Of a stretch of 64,000 bases of DNA, positions 1-11,429 are shown piece by piece. The notes under the pieces are model-generated. The model was not told where the DNA came from. It saw only the letters and a program-made list of their open reading frames with translations, and did no database searches. The first letter of the stretch is position 1. Every line of letters starts with the position of its first letter. The DNA is from Chrysomallon squamiferum (lineage: Eukaryota; Mollusca; Gastropoda; Neomphalida; Peltospiridae). The translations under genes and the position numbers were made by a program. Where the stretch lies: positions 14,084,759 through 14,148,758 of the forward strand of contig CM022678.1 in NCBI GenBank assembly GCA_012295275.1. The letters run 5' to 3'.

Positions 1-7
1 AGAAAGC

Positions 8-525
8 ATGGCGGCGGTTATGATGGAGCGTCTGCAATTGTTTGTTTCTTTTATTTTCTTCCTAACATTTGGTCCCACTTTTTCAAAAGGTATTAGAAAT
101 GTTTTAGTATATGCTTATGTATATATCACCAAATTTAACCGATTGACATTTTATCAATGGACTCAGATGTTTTATGAACCTCGTATCGTCGCGGTATGGG
201 TTTTGACGCACTTTCGTTACATAACAATTACGGTAACACTGATATACTGAATATAGCTAAAAGTACTATTTTTTCATTAGGCAGGTTTTATCCATACATG
301 AACAACTCCATATATCCAAAGTTTTCAATCTATTTTTATGGAATCTTACACGTTCTGCATTAAAACCCATACCACATTAAAAAGGTAAGAATCTTAGAAT
401 CATAGAATGTTACAGTAGACACAAACTAACCAGAAACAAACAAAAAATCGAAATATATATTGAATTTAATGATTATATTTTTTATCGTGTGTGTATGCGT
501 ATATATATATATGTATATATATGTA

Positions 526-579
<54 letters not shown>

Positions 580-762
580 ACACGTTTGACCATTCTGTTA
601 AAGATTTTCATAGCCTTTCTTTTTCTTTATAATATCCACTTTTCACCATACATTTTAATCAAACTTGAAGGATGAAACACACACACATTATGTTATGTCT
701 CTGTCAGTAACAAGAAGAAAAATATTGTTGCTTATCTGCATTAAAACCGATATCACAAAGAT

Positions 763-798
<36 letters not shown>

Positions 799-3700
799 CA
801 TTTTTTTACTATAATTGTATTAATTAATATTGTTTAAGTATTAATTATTAATACTGTATGTCAGTTGATAACAACCCTTATAAATTAATAATAAACTAAA
901 TAGTTTGTGATATCATTTAAAATTTATATATATTTTTTTATATTAATTATATATTAAATTATATTATATAAAATAATGATAATAATGATAAAAATTACTT
1001 TCATTCATAATAATGGAAAAGCTAAATAAAAAGCTTTTATAACTATACCAAAAGGATTGTGACTGGTGTGTTGCTTCAGATTTTGAATCAAAGTTTATAC
1101 TTGATAAATTTTGATGATATACAAAGTCAATAAAATGCAGACTGATGTCAAGACCTCAATCTGGCATACTTTGATATTATAATAAAACATAACACTTTGT
1201 GATCCATACTGTAACCAGTCAAAGAAGAGAATTTGTCAAATAAAATATATTTATTAGTAGTCATTTGAGGTTAAAAAGTAATATTAACCCTATTGTTTCC
1301 AAACATAACTTAAATGAAATTTCTCCTCTTTCTCATTATAAATCTTTTTAAATAACTGAAATATATCCACACAGTAAAGAGATACAGAAAGTCAGTAATG
1401 AGCAGTGTTTTTGTGAAACCCCATGGATTGCAAATGTATAGGAATACAGAACGTCTGCTAAAGATTTTCAAAGCCTTTCTTTTTCTTTATAATTTCCTCT
1501 TTTCACCATACATTTTAATCAAACCTAAAGGACGAAACAAACAAATATATAAAAAAGTATTATATTTGAGTAATTACAAGTATTTATTGTACTGATTTGT
1601 CTTGCATTAAAATATCATTGAATGTATTTTTTTTTTGCAAGAGTAATAATCTGAGTTGTAGTTTAATGCAAATAATTTTAAATGTAAGAGGAAATCAATA
1701 CCTTTTTAATGATATTTATTTTAAAATTTTTGGATTGAATATTAAGTGAGTCACAAAATATTGAAGTTGGTATGGCCTATGGAGACTACTTTCACATGCT
1801 ATAGGCATATACTGATATCATATAGACAAATTTCTATCAATTCTAAACTGAGGTGTTATGTTTATCAAAACTTAACATTATATTGTCCTTTTTGGGATGT
1901 CAAAGCCATTCAAAGTTAACCAACCACCTATCCAAAAATATATCTAGTTTGTGCTTTCAGTGTCTAAACTACTAGTACATTCACCATTATCTGTATTATA
2001 TGTTTTTATTTCAGATTTTCAATATGATTATGTGACATGTAACTCAGCACTAAAATTGTTAAATACTTACAACCGAGTGCGTCTGCACTCACATGATGTA
2101 AAGTATGGCTCTGGAAGTGGCCAGCAGGTTTGTTTATTACACTAATTATAATTGTAAAGTGTCAGTGCAATACTTATTTTAAGTGGACAGTTTATGCATA
2201 AATAAATAAATAAATAAATAAATATTACTCTTGTATTTTTAAAAAGTTAAATATTTTGTTAAAACTAATTAGTAATACTAATACTATAATTAAATTTCTT
2301 AATTAAATATATCTGAAGTGCATTTATGCTTCAAGCTACTGTAAAATATTAAAATGGTTATTTATTTCATTATTATTACTTCTAATTTGTTATGTATTTT
2401 CTTTTTATCTTTAGTCTGTGACTGGGGTTGATGCTTCAGATGATCATAACAGCTATTGGCAGATAAAGGCAAAAACTGGAACAACCTGCATGAGAGGGTA
2501 TCTGCAATACACATAAATGCATGTGCATTATACAATGCTTCTTTGGTGTGCGATCTACAACTTGTAGAGCAACCTTTAGTTAATTATATTCCTTTAACAG
2601 GAATTGTCGGTTTATAGCTGGCTGATGAAGTAATACAACAGGTTTGACTTAGCTTGGATCAGAAATGGAATAAATAGGCAAACCCTTAAGATTTTGGCTA
2701 AAGATGGCAGTTGCATTTTTATGAAGAAATGTCCTTGTAGATGATGAAGAAAATGTTGCCACATGTCATCATGGTAGAGAAATGAAGGAAGCTCAAAGAA
2801 AAGGGAAAAACAGCAAAAATTTTATAAATTATAAACTTATAATAAAAGTAATGTTTATTTTTTTTTGCTGTGAAAAATAAGAATAAACACAATAATAATT
2901 TTTAAAAAGTGTGTAGCTCACACACCAAAGTAGAATTTGCTCAGTGGATCACTAGATAGAGTAGATCAGTTGCCAAAATAGGACCCATTATGCACATATA
3001 CATTAATGTGCATGTTGTATAACTACACCATAAATATTTAACTAGAAATAAGAGTAATGAAATAGAATTATTCTAATTTATTAATTAGGGAAATACTATA
3101 TATATATATATATATATATATACTAAGCTATATGAAAGGGCTTTTTTGGTATCAGATTCAGTGGAAAATACTCTCATGATGAACATAAATATTTATGACT
3201 GAATATTTTCCTAACATTGTGGTTATGTAACACACTACAGTATTTTTTCATTTTAAAATTTTTAAGGGTTCTCAGTCAGTAGCACAAATTCATACTGCAA
3301 ACTTGACAAACAACAAACAGCTAACTAGAAATTATTATTTTTTTGTTAGAAAATGCAGACAGAAGCTAAGACAATTTGGTAGTTTTATTGCAATGTCTGT
3401 TTGTAACAGAATAATTGAAATGAGTGTCAACTGTGTGCAAGTATCTAAAATGATGGATTTTCTGCACATGGAGAGAATTCTGTTAATATATATATATTTA
3501 TGGTCTGCTGAATTAATTTTAAATTAGTTAAACATCTTCAGCAGTGGGTAGAAACTAATAAAACGTGATGGCCTGTGCAACAATCAGTAAGTCATAATAT
3601 GAATTTGTGCATAATAAGTAACACTGATAATGTATGTACTTGTGTCTAGTCGTACAGTTAGATAATTTTATTCTGTTTTTTCACTTTTTTCAAACTAGCA

Positions 3701-4943
3701 CTCCTATTAAATGTGGTCAGACAGTTCGACTGATGCATCTTTCAACAAGACGTAATTTACACAGCCATCACTTTCAGTCTCCACTGTCAAGAAATCTTGA
3801 GGTCAGTGCATTTGGAGAAGATGGTGAAGGAGATGAAGGTTGGTACATGAAATTCCAGAGCAGATGCATTTATATGAAAGCAAATCTTGGAATTTTTCTG
3901 ATTTTTGGACTGTAGGAGACTGGGATTTACAAATGTAGTTATACCTGATCTACAGAATCAATGGGAGGTTTATTTTAATATTTTCATGTGAGACAGTGTG
4001 CACATTAAATAATTTTTTTAGGTACAGTGTTATGTTTTTATTTTATTTTGTTTTTTATTATGCAAACTGATATATGTTAAAAAAAATTCCAAATTGTAGG
4101 AGATAACTGGGTGATTGTTTGTTCTGGACAGCACTGGATGAGATCTGAAAAAGTGAGAATTAAAAATGTTGTTACAGGACAGTAAGTGTTTTTGAACATT
4201 CTAAAAAATTATTTTGCTAATAACATGACAATAGTATCAATGTATCTTTAACAAGACAATAAAACAAGGCTTGGATATAAAATTTCATTCTAAAATTTCA
4301 TCCTTTTGAAATATTATTTGTTATATTTTATAATTTTATTTACAGTTTTATGCCAAAAAAGAACAGAAAATGGAAATTATATCTCTAAAATAAAACAAAA
4401 AATAAATTTGTAACTAGTCAACTGATTCAAAATATATTTCACATTTAAATTGTTTCATAAATTTTTTAGTATTAGTATGTGATCAAAAACCTGTTGCAAA
4501 ATTTTAGTCAAATAGTCTGTGTATCAGTGGGTATGATGAGTTTATTACTAAACTGTGGTAGAAAAGTTTAACAAATGTCATTCTGTGAAAATTTGTATTG
4601 ACAGTTGTTGCTCTCTATCTTGCTCACTAGCATAATAAAAGATATTTGTTCTGGGGAAGCTTTCCTGGATGCTTGTAATTTATTTATATCTGGTGTATTT
4701 CAGTGAATTATTTATGTGTACCAGTCCATATTGGAATAAAGTGTTTATTTTTTCATCTGTAGCTATCTACATGTTACTGGTGATTCCTTTGGACGCCCAA
4801 TCCATGGTCAGAGGGAGATAAGTGGATATTCCTCACCAAATGAGATGAACTATTGGCAGGCAGCAGAAGGAATCTTTATCAAACCATCCCCTGATCCAAA
4901 CACTGGGAAGGTCCCTGATGTTCATCTACATACAGAATTATAA
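8..4943 (+). CDS. SDF2: SDF2/SDF2L1-like ER protein with MIR repeats, six coding exons
   Basis: Coding exons: 8-89, 2015-2127, 2415-2497, 3699-3838, 4100-4181, 4763-4943. Each junction has GT/AG ends and the phases join without a break to give 226 aa, close to the 211-221 aa of vertebrate SDF2/SDF2L1. The ATG at 8 opens a hydrophobic signal peptide (about residues 1-26). The mature protein carries family hallmarks: VTCNSALKLLN, RLHSHDVKYGSGSGQQ, SVTGVDASDDHNSYW, RGTPIKCGQ, NLHSHHF, EVSAFGE and NYWQAAEGIF, i.e. three consecutive MIR repeats. It ends in HTEL, a KDEL-type ER retention signal. Family knowledge: SDF2 proteins act in the ER lumen with ERdj3-type J proteins and BiP in chaperone quality control. 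Only 7 bases precede the ATG, so promoter and most of the 5' UTR lie outside the window. SDF2 versus SDF2L1 cannot be separated by eye. Confidence 0.93.
531..577. repeat. (GT)n microsatellite in SDF2 intron 1
   Basis: Perfect GT array preceded by an AT/GTAT-rich stretch. Confidence 0.96.
594..679 (+). repeat. Direct repeat in SDF2 intron 1, copy 1
   Basis: About 86 bp starting near AAAGATTTTCATAGCC recur with few mismatches at 1454-1539, in the same intron and orientation, 860 bp away. Neither copy has convincing terminal repeats, so local duplication or a dispersed repeat are both possible. Confidence 0.75.
1454..1539 (+). repeat. Direct repeat in SDF2 intron 1, copy 2
   Basis: Second copy of the 594-679 segment. 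Both share the stretch CTTTCTTTTTCTTTATAAT followed by TTTCACCATACATTTTAATC. Confidence 0.75.
2537..2932 (+). mobile_element. Short TIR element in SDF2 intron 3 (family A, copy 1)
   Basis: The left end reads GCTTCTTTGGTGTGCGA and the reverse complement of the right end reads TCTACTTTGGTGTGTGA, giving inverted termini of about 20 bp. The interior matches a second copy at 47522-47999, best around ATCAGAAATGG and AATAGGCAAACCCTTAAGAT (near 2660 and 47670). The conserved core is coding-like in copy 2 (WIRNGLNRQTLKMLAED). No clear target-site duplication was found, so the superfamily stays open. Confidence 0.65.
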
Positions 4944-7900
4944 TACTCGTGTTATTTAGGTTTTGCTTCATCTATTTATTTCTCACATTTGTTTCCAAGT
5001 TTATTTTTTGTTGTTTTTATAGTTTTGTACTGTATTAAAAAACAGTTTTCATAGTTTGATTGCTGTGTGAGATGGATATTACTTTGGTTCTGTTTTCTGT
5101 TTTGTAAGTTTACTGTATGTTTTGTGACTTAATAGATGACAAAACGACTGATATTGAAAGACATAATATAAATAGTGTAATAAAAATAGTTATCAGTTGA
5201 TGAAGATATATTTAAAGAGCAGTGTTGGGATAATACTGAAGGTTTATTTTAATTTTAAATTAAAGTGCAGAAAAATCTTTAAATAAATCATTTGTGTTTT
5301 AAATGTCTATTGTTTTAATGTTAACAGATTTGTATATAAAAGTCTATATTGTAAACATGTACTAAAATGTGTGTTTGGGTGTGTGTATACAAAGTTATAC
5401 ATATAACTATATGTTTATTATTTCTTTGTGTGTTGTATATGTTTGTGGGTCCGTGTTAAACCATTAAGTGTCCAGAAACTATAACATTATTTAATAAGAA
5501 AAATCTCATCTTTGTCCAAACAAGTGTAATTATTACAACAAATATTTGGAAAGCATAAGCATAGAATTTATTATTATTATTATCCTTCTTGTTGTTATTT
5601 AAGTTCTACTTTCAATTTACTATTTTTGCTTGTGTAAAATTGTTTTACAATGCAGTTTTTTCTTCCCAGTTCATATACATATTGGTATTTGTACACTGTA
5701 TAGTATTATCAGTTACAGGAACACAGTTGCCTAAATATATCATCATAGATTTTGAATGTTATTCTTAAGTATAACAATATTAATGAATGAGTGTATCATA
5801 TAACAAAAATTAGTATTTTTGAAAGGTTTTTTATGTCAGAGAATAATAAGAAATGAAACTATGATTTTATTGTCATATATTGTTATGATGGGAGTTGATC
5901 TTGGCAGTTCATGAACTGTATTCAGGATATTTGTTACCCTCAGTATGGGATAAAAAGAAGGAAAAAAACAACCATCTGCAAGATTTAGACACATAGATGT
6001 TTTTGTTAATTCCTTGTATGTAATTGGATTTTTCAATTACATATATTGTTCTTCGGATTATTTATATTATTATTATTATTATTAATCTTGTAAAGTACAT
6101 TCTTAATGTAGGATTTTCATGTCATAAAGTTTCAAATTTGGTATATATTTTACATTAGCTTATAATGTCCAGAGTGTAGAACTAAAGGATTATCACTTTA
6201 TTTTTTTCATGTATTTTCTATTTGTTATATTTTTACACTGACACAGAGATTCTCAGCTATGCAGTTATACACCAATCTGTGTACAATGTTGTTCTCTTAA
6301 GTGTCAGTATAGAATGCACCAAGCAGATGAATGAATGTATCTTGGAAACATGGGACCAGAAATAAATGTTCAGAATAAAAGTATTTAAAAACAGTTAAGT
6401 GTTTTATTAATTCATTTATAAAATAAAAATGTTCCATAATTTTATTTATGACTTTTTTTCTTTTTTTTTTTTTCTTTTTTTTCTCCAATTATATCATCTA
6501 GTCATGATGTAACATGATTGTGATGTCACCAACATGGACTCTTACAGATAACAGTCAAAAAGTTTACTAAGCTTTTTCACATTTTATAAAGCTAAAAAGT
6601 TATTTTTTAGTATTCAGAATTAGATTTTATATTAATTGTAACTTTTATCAAATACTATTTTGGTTATCATTGTTTTCTTTGTCAATAATATTTATTATTA
6701 CTATTATTATTTTTAAGATTTAAATGTTTATTTAAATTTGAACTAGTAACACACCACCAATATATATGTAAGTGGATTAATGAACCAAACCCTGTGAAAC
6801 ATAGTATTTAAAACATATTGTGAAAAATTGCATGTCAGGAAATTGATACATATTTAGAGATCTTTGTAACTAGGATCTAAGTATGTTGGAGGGATGTGTG
6901 TTTCATGTTTTGGTTATAAGGAATTAGTTAAAATGTCACTTGGTTAGTTTTTATTCCATTTTTATAGTTATCCCTAATGGACAGATTGTCTACTCTGTTT
7001 CAAACACTAAGTAATCTCATGAATGTCAGTCTTGTATGACGTTAATAGTCATTATTCTCTGCTAACTAACAGTGGTGCATTGATTAGTTTAACATCTGGT
7101 TCTTGTTTTATATCTCAGCATCCATATTTAATGTTAGTTCAAAAATTAATTTTTCTTTGAAGATTTATGTGAATTTATCAAATTTTGTTATTATTATTAT
7201 AACTTCATTTTTATCTTTGGTAACTCTTGCTGTTTAATCATTTGGTTACTGCCTGACCAACGATGAAGATGGGTATAGTGAAAAATAAATCTGAGTAAAC
7301 AAAAAAATTAAATATTAAATGATCTGTTTTTAATGTCTGTTTGCCATTAAACATTTGTAATAAAAGTAAAATAACAAAGTTATTCAGTTACCTTTTTATT
7401 TTGATAATTATATTTGCAGAAGATAATGACTTCAGATATTTTCCCCATAACAATATTCTCTGTTAGTTCATCTTTTTCTGACTGTTATAAAATATGGTCC
7501 ATTTTCATATTTATACTTCGTATTTCAGTGGACACTTTAAAAGTGCACAGACCTAATAAATTAAAGGGATGTGACTATTAATAGTTTCTTTGATGTAAAT
7601 AGTTGTCAGATTTGTGTTTCTTTTTTTAACCTCCAGGGAATTCTTCAACTGGATTACTATTTGACTTTTTAACACATTTTATATACTGTTATTGATGTTG
7701 AAATGTTGTTGGAATTGGAGGTTCCTAAGACATATTAAAATAATTGTAGATTAATATATCTTTTCAATAATGTTGGTTATTTACTTCTTTCCTTTTCAAG
7801 CTTTTTCTAAGAAAATATGATTATTGTGTGTATTTATGGCAGTTTTTAAATCACAGTTTATAAATCTGCATAAGTTATCCTGTAACGATTACAAAAACCA

Positions 7901-8808
7901 TCTGGTCAGTATAAGTGCATGTCTTCCATGCGAGTTTGTACCGTTAATATCTTATAATTAACAAGCAATCATTAATACCTTAAAGAGTTCGTATTGACAG
8001 TTCATTATGTTATTTTTTCTATTTTTAATTCGTAACAAATTTAGTCAAGAATAAAATCCTTTTCTACTGAGAGAAATTCATCATCCTTAATATTAAATTA
8101 GTACTCATTATGATTTTAAACTGACATATTCCAGCCGAATTTGTAACAGCAGCGGTTTGAAAATACAAACATTTACATGTATGATCGTATGTGCAATATC
8201 AGGAATGGGATTTGCTGAAAGAGAGGGAAAAAATCTATTTTTAATATTTTCATTTTCGCTGTCTTTAAGGATGTCTTTGTAAATGTAACCTTCATCATGC
8301 CTATACTATTGAAAAATCATGTGAATATCCTAATTGTAATTTCTTGACAAATTAAAAGCCACATACACAATAATGGATGTCGGAGATTAATTTTGATTAA
8401 TTTTGATCATTAAAATGTTTTATTTAATATCTAATTATATATATATTATTTGTGAAGTGAATATAATTTGTTAAATGTTAAAGTTATTTGCTTCATATGT
8501 GCTCTTTATTCTGGTGTCGTCTGTCAGATTTGTTTACTTTTAAAATGTGCAGGGAATTCGACGATATTTCTTTTCGTTTTTTGTTTCTTGAAATATCTAC
8601 GTTAATATTGTCTGCTTTCAGAAGTATATGTATTCACTATTATCAAATATAAGCATTTGTATTAGAGGCAAAAATTATGAGATTACATCTGAAAAATATC
8701 TTAGGTATATGAAGGTATATGCTGACCATATATTATATTATATCTTTACCTTTCTTTTTCTTATTATATATATGTGAAGAAAAAGGGATTTTTTTTTACT
8801 ACCATTGA

Positions 8809-8842
<34 letters not shown>

Positions 8843-8908
8843 ATATATATATATATATATATATTGTGTTCAGGTGGAATAATATGAATAACGGACAAAA
8901 ACAAGATG
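4944..8908. other. Intergenic / 3' UTR region between SDF2 and the GPCR
   Basis: AT-rich sequence holding the presumed SDF2 3' UTR, with several AATAAA-type signals (for example near 5178 and 5281), a long T tract near 6455-6483, and a CTAT/AT microsatellite at 8811-8864. I see no convincing exon on either strand. Confidence 0.6.
8811..8864. repeat. (CTAT)n then (AT)n microsatellite
   Basis: Uninterrupted CTAT units followed directly by AT units, lying just downstream of the GPCR stop codon on that gene's strand. Confidence 0.95.
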
Positions 8909-9937
8909 TCAAACGAAAGATGATTGGTCAAGTGAGTGCGTCATAAAACAGAATATTTTCGTGAACGTTTTTCGAAATCTCCTACTGAAGAAGGAATAGA
9001 GATAAAAGTTAACTGAGGCGTTGATTTGAACGAGCAGATTACAAATATTTCCTGCTATTTTGATATCACTTTCAGAAACGTTATCCTCCATGTACGATTT
9101 ATACAGCAACAGTACCGTCCACGGCAGCTGGCAGACAAGAAATATTATCACTATGGTAACCAACATCAATGTTACTTTGTTCTCCTCGCGTGAATTTTTG
9201 ACGTTTCCTGAATTATTCTGAAGAAGAATGGAGCGCTTCTTTTTGGCTCTGAGGAGTGATCGTATTAACAACGAATTAAAGATAATGAGAAAAACAAAAG
9301 GCACAAACGTAAAGAGCGTCACATACCACCAATTATATCCAATCTCGTAAGAAGTGCTGCTGGCTAAATCAGTATATTTACATTCCCATCTTCCATACGT
9401 TGACCGTTTTATCGTCAGTTCAAACAGCCCAGGGATGGTATTACCCGTACAAAACACAAACGCCAGAAACGAAGCAACTCTGGCCTTGGTAACTGTACAC
9501 CAAACCTTGCCTTTCATTGGGTGACAGACTGCAACGTAGCGCTCTATTGTGAATATTACAGTAATCCAAACAGCTATATTCCCCGCTGTGTTTGAAATCA
9601 CTCTGCCGTAGGGGATGAACCGAAGAGCGGTATAATCCTGCCCTTCATCAGAACAACGTACGAAAGACAGAACGAATGAAAACACAAGGTAGAATGTATC
9701 GGCGAAAGCTAGAACCATGATGTATACGTTTGTTGACGTCCGCATCGTCGGATGACTTAGTACCACGATATTGAGGATGTTTCCCAGCAACCCGATTGTG
9801 ACTATGATTGGTACAAGTATTGTTTGTACAATGAATCGGGTAAGCACAAGAGCCTGAGGTATTGTATTATTTCCTATCCGAGAATCCATGGTGGTTGAGT
9901 TGAACATTCTGGAAACATATTCATCATTGGCCGACAT
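8909..9937 (-). CDS. Class A GPCR, FMRFamide-receptor-like, single coding exon
   Basis: An uninterrupted 342-residue reading frame with seven hydrophobic segments. N-glycosylation sites lie at N13 and N23 of the short N-terminus. Hallmarks: GN at 52-53 in TM1, LAFAD at 76-80 in TM2, Cys95 before TM3 and Cys186 in extracellular loop 2 (the expected disulfide), ERY at 132-134 in place of DRY, FLVCQLPW at 266-273 replacing CWxP, and NFYLY at 310-314 replacing NPxxY. Overall spacing and the NFYLY/ERY pattern resemble the protostome FMRFamide/neuropeptide receptor group, so a peptide ligand is inferred. The start is the only sensible ATG. On the coding strand an acceptor-like TTTATTTCAG ends near 10020, which suggests a 5' UTR intron and an upstream non-coding exon. 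The exact ligand cannot be read from sequence. Confidence 0.92.
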   Translation of the reverse strand: MSANDEYVSRMFNSTTMDSRIGNNTIPQALVLTRFIVQTILVPIIVTIGLLGNILNIVVLSHPTMRTSTNVYIMVLAFADTFYLVFSFVLSFVRCSDEGQDYTALRFIPYGRVISNTAGNIAVWITVIFTIERYVAVCHPMKGKVWCTVTKARVASFLAFVFCTGNTIPGLFELTIKRSTYGRWECKYTDLASSTSYEIGYNWWYVTLFTFVPFVFLIIFNSLLIRSLLRAKKKRSILLQNNSGNVKNSREENKVTLMLVTIVIIFLVCQLPWTVLLLYKSYMEDNVSESDIKIAGNICNLLVQINASVNFYLYSFFSRRFRKTFTKIFCFMTHSLDQSSFV

Positions 9938-11429
9938 TGTCCGAAATTAGGTAACGTTTTACTAGCTTTCCAGGGAACACAATGTTAAGCATACTGTGGT
10001 GTCCGCATCAAATAACATTCTGAAATAAAACAGAAGAGTTACCAAAAACATAATCAGAATAATTAAATTTATAATTTCATCAATGATAAGATCTTAGGAT
10101 TTCTTAAACGAGATAAACTATTTCAAGTTTGACATTAATCTTGTCCCAGTCATTGTTTTTATTTACAACTTTTTAAGTAGTAATTATGAAGGCACTAGTT
10201 GCTATGGCGCGGCCCCCCTCTCTCTTATTTTATTTTTATTTTTTTTGCAACAAAACCTAATTGGGAAATGACTGATTGTCGAGATATAAAGATATAATTA
10301 TACTGATGTTAGCAAGAAACAGCTCATATAGCATATTCAAAAGCATATTTCAAAATATATTAAACAAACAAATGAACTTGTGAAACAGTTTATTCAAATG
10401 TTACTTAAGAAAATTGTTATCACTTGTTAAATACTTGATTTTTGAAACCTTGTGCAGAACGGATTATGAATTGTAGAGTATTTATTGGACAGTCGTTTAA
10501 TAATCATCGCGCACTAAATTCTAGTTTGTTTGTTTTTAAAATATGCAGTACTCTGGTTTGAATGAAATTTTGAATTAAATAATTATTTTACGCCTTATCT
10601 CTAAGCATTATTCAGGATGACTGAGTGTAGCACGATTAACTTCTGAAAAAAATCACTGCACTAATCTGCTTATTGGCACATGGATATTTACAGTCTTTCT
10701 TACTATGATTATCCGTTTTGAAAAAAAGAAACATTATTCGAGTCGAGTATCGAACACAGATTTTATTTAGTGTTTTCTGAATAAATATAATTTTTAAACA
10801 ACAAGAACAATAAATAAATAAATAAACAAACTACACTTATTTTAAATAATATTTTACATAAGTTTTTATTATCCATTAATTCAGTCTTTTCACGGAAGTT
10901 TAACCTTTTTCTTCAGAAAACCAGGCCGCCATCATTGTTATACATTTATCAAAATGAAATGGATGTCTTTATAAAGAAGTTAAGTAAAAAAAAAAAGAAA
11001 AGGAATAAGATATGGCAGAATTAAGACAATAGAAAGAACGCTACATGGTCGGGAATAAGACACTTATCTGCTGTTTGCATATACAGAATGAACTCATCCA
11101 CGATAACACGAAGAAAAGATCCAATGTTACAAAAAAGAAGAATCGGGGATCGAAAATATATAAATACGGTTCTTTAGCTTTCTGACAGGTAGGGAGATAT
11201 ATGTGTTTATGAAAGGGTTAAATTATATCTAAATATTTTTATATTTTCAACTTAAAAACATACAATATACAGTAGTAAAATACTATTTATATTACTTAGA
11301 ACTTAGAAGAGTAATGGATTATGTCTATCAATTACGTCTATCAGTTGCACACTAATGAGAAGAGAACAGACGTTTTTAATTATTTTAAGAGATAAACACT
11401 TTAATATAAATTTGCTACAATATCAACAC
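9938..11429. other. GPCR upstream flank, no gene seen
   Basis: Contains the likely 5' UTR of the GPCR (9938 to about 10019), a short GC-rich patch at 10203-10230, and otherwise AT-rich sequence without a supportable exon. The outermost decayed part of the LINE may reach into the right edge. Confidence 0.5.

Noticed and set aside
3303-3527. 74-codon frame between SDF2 exons 3 and 4
   Set aside because: SDF2 homology joins exon 3 directly to exon 4 in phase; this frame is intron sequence.
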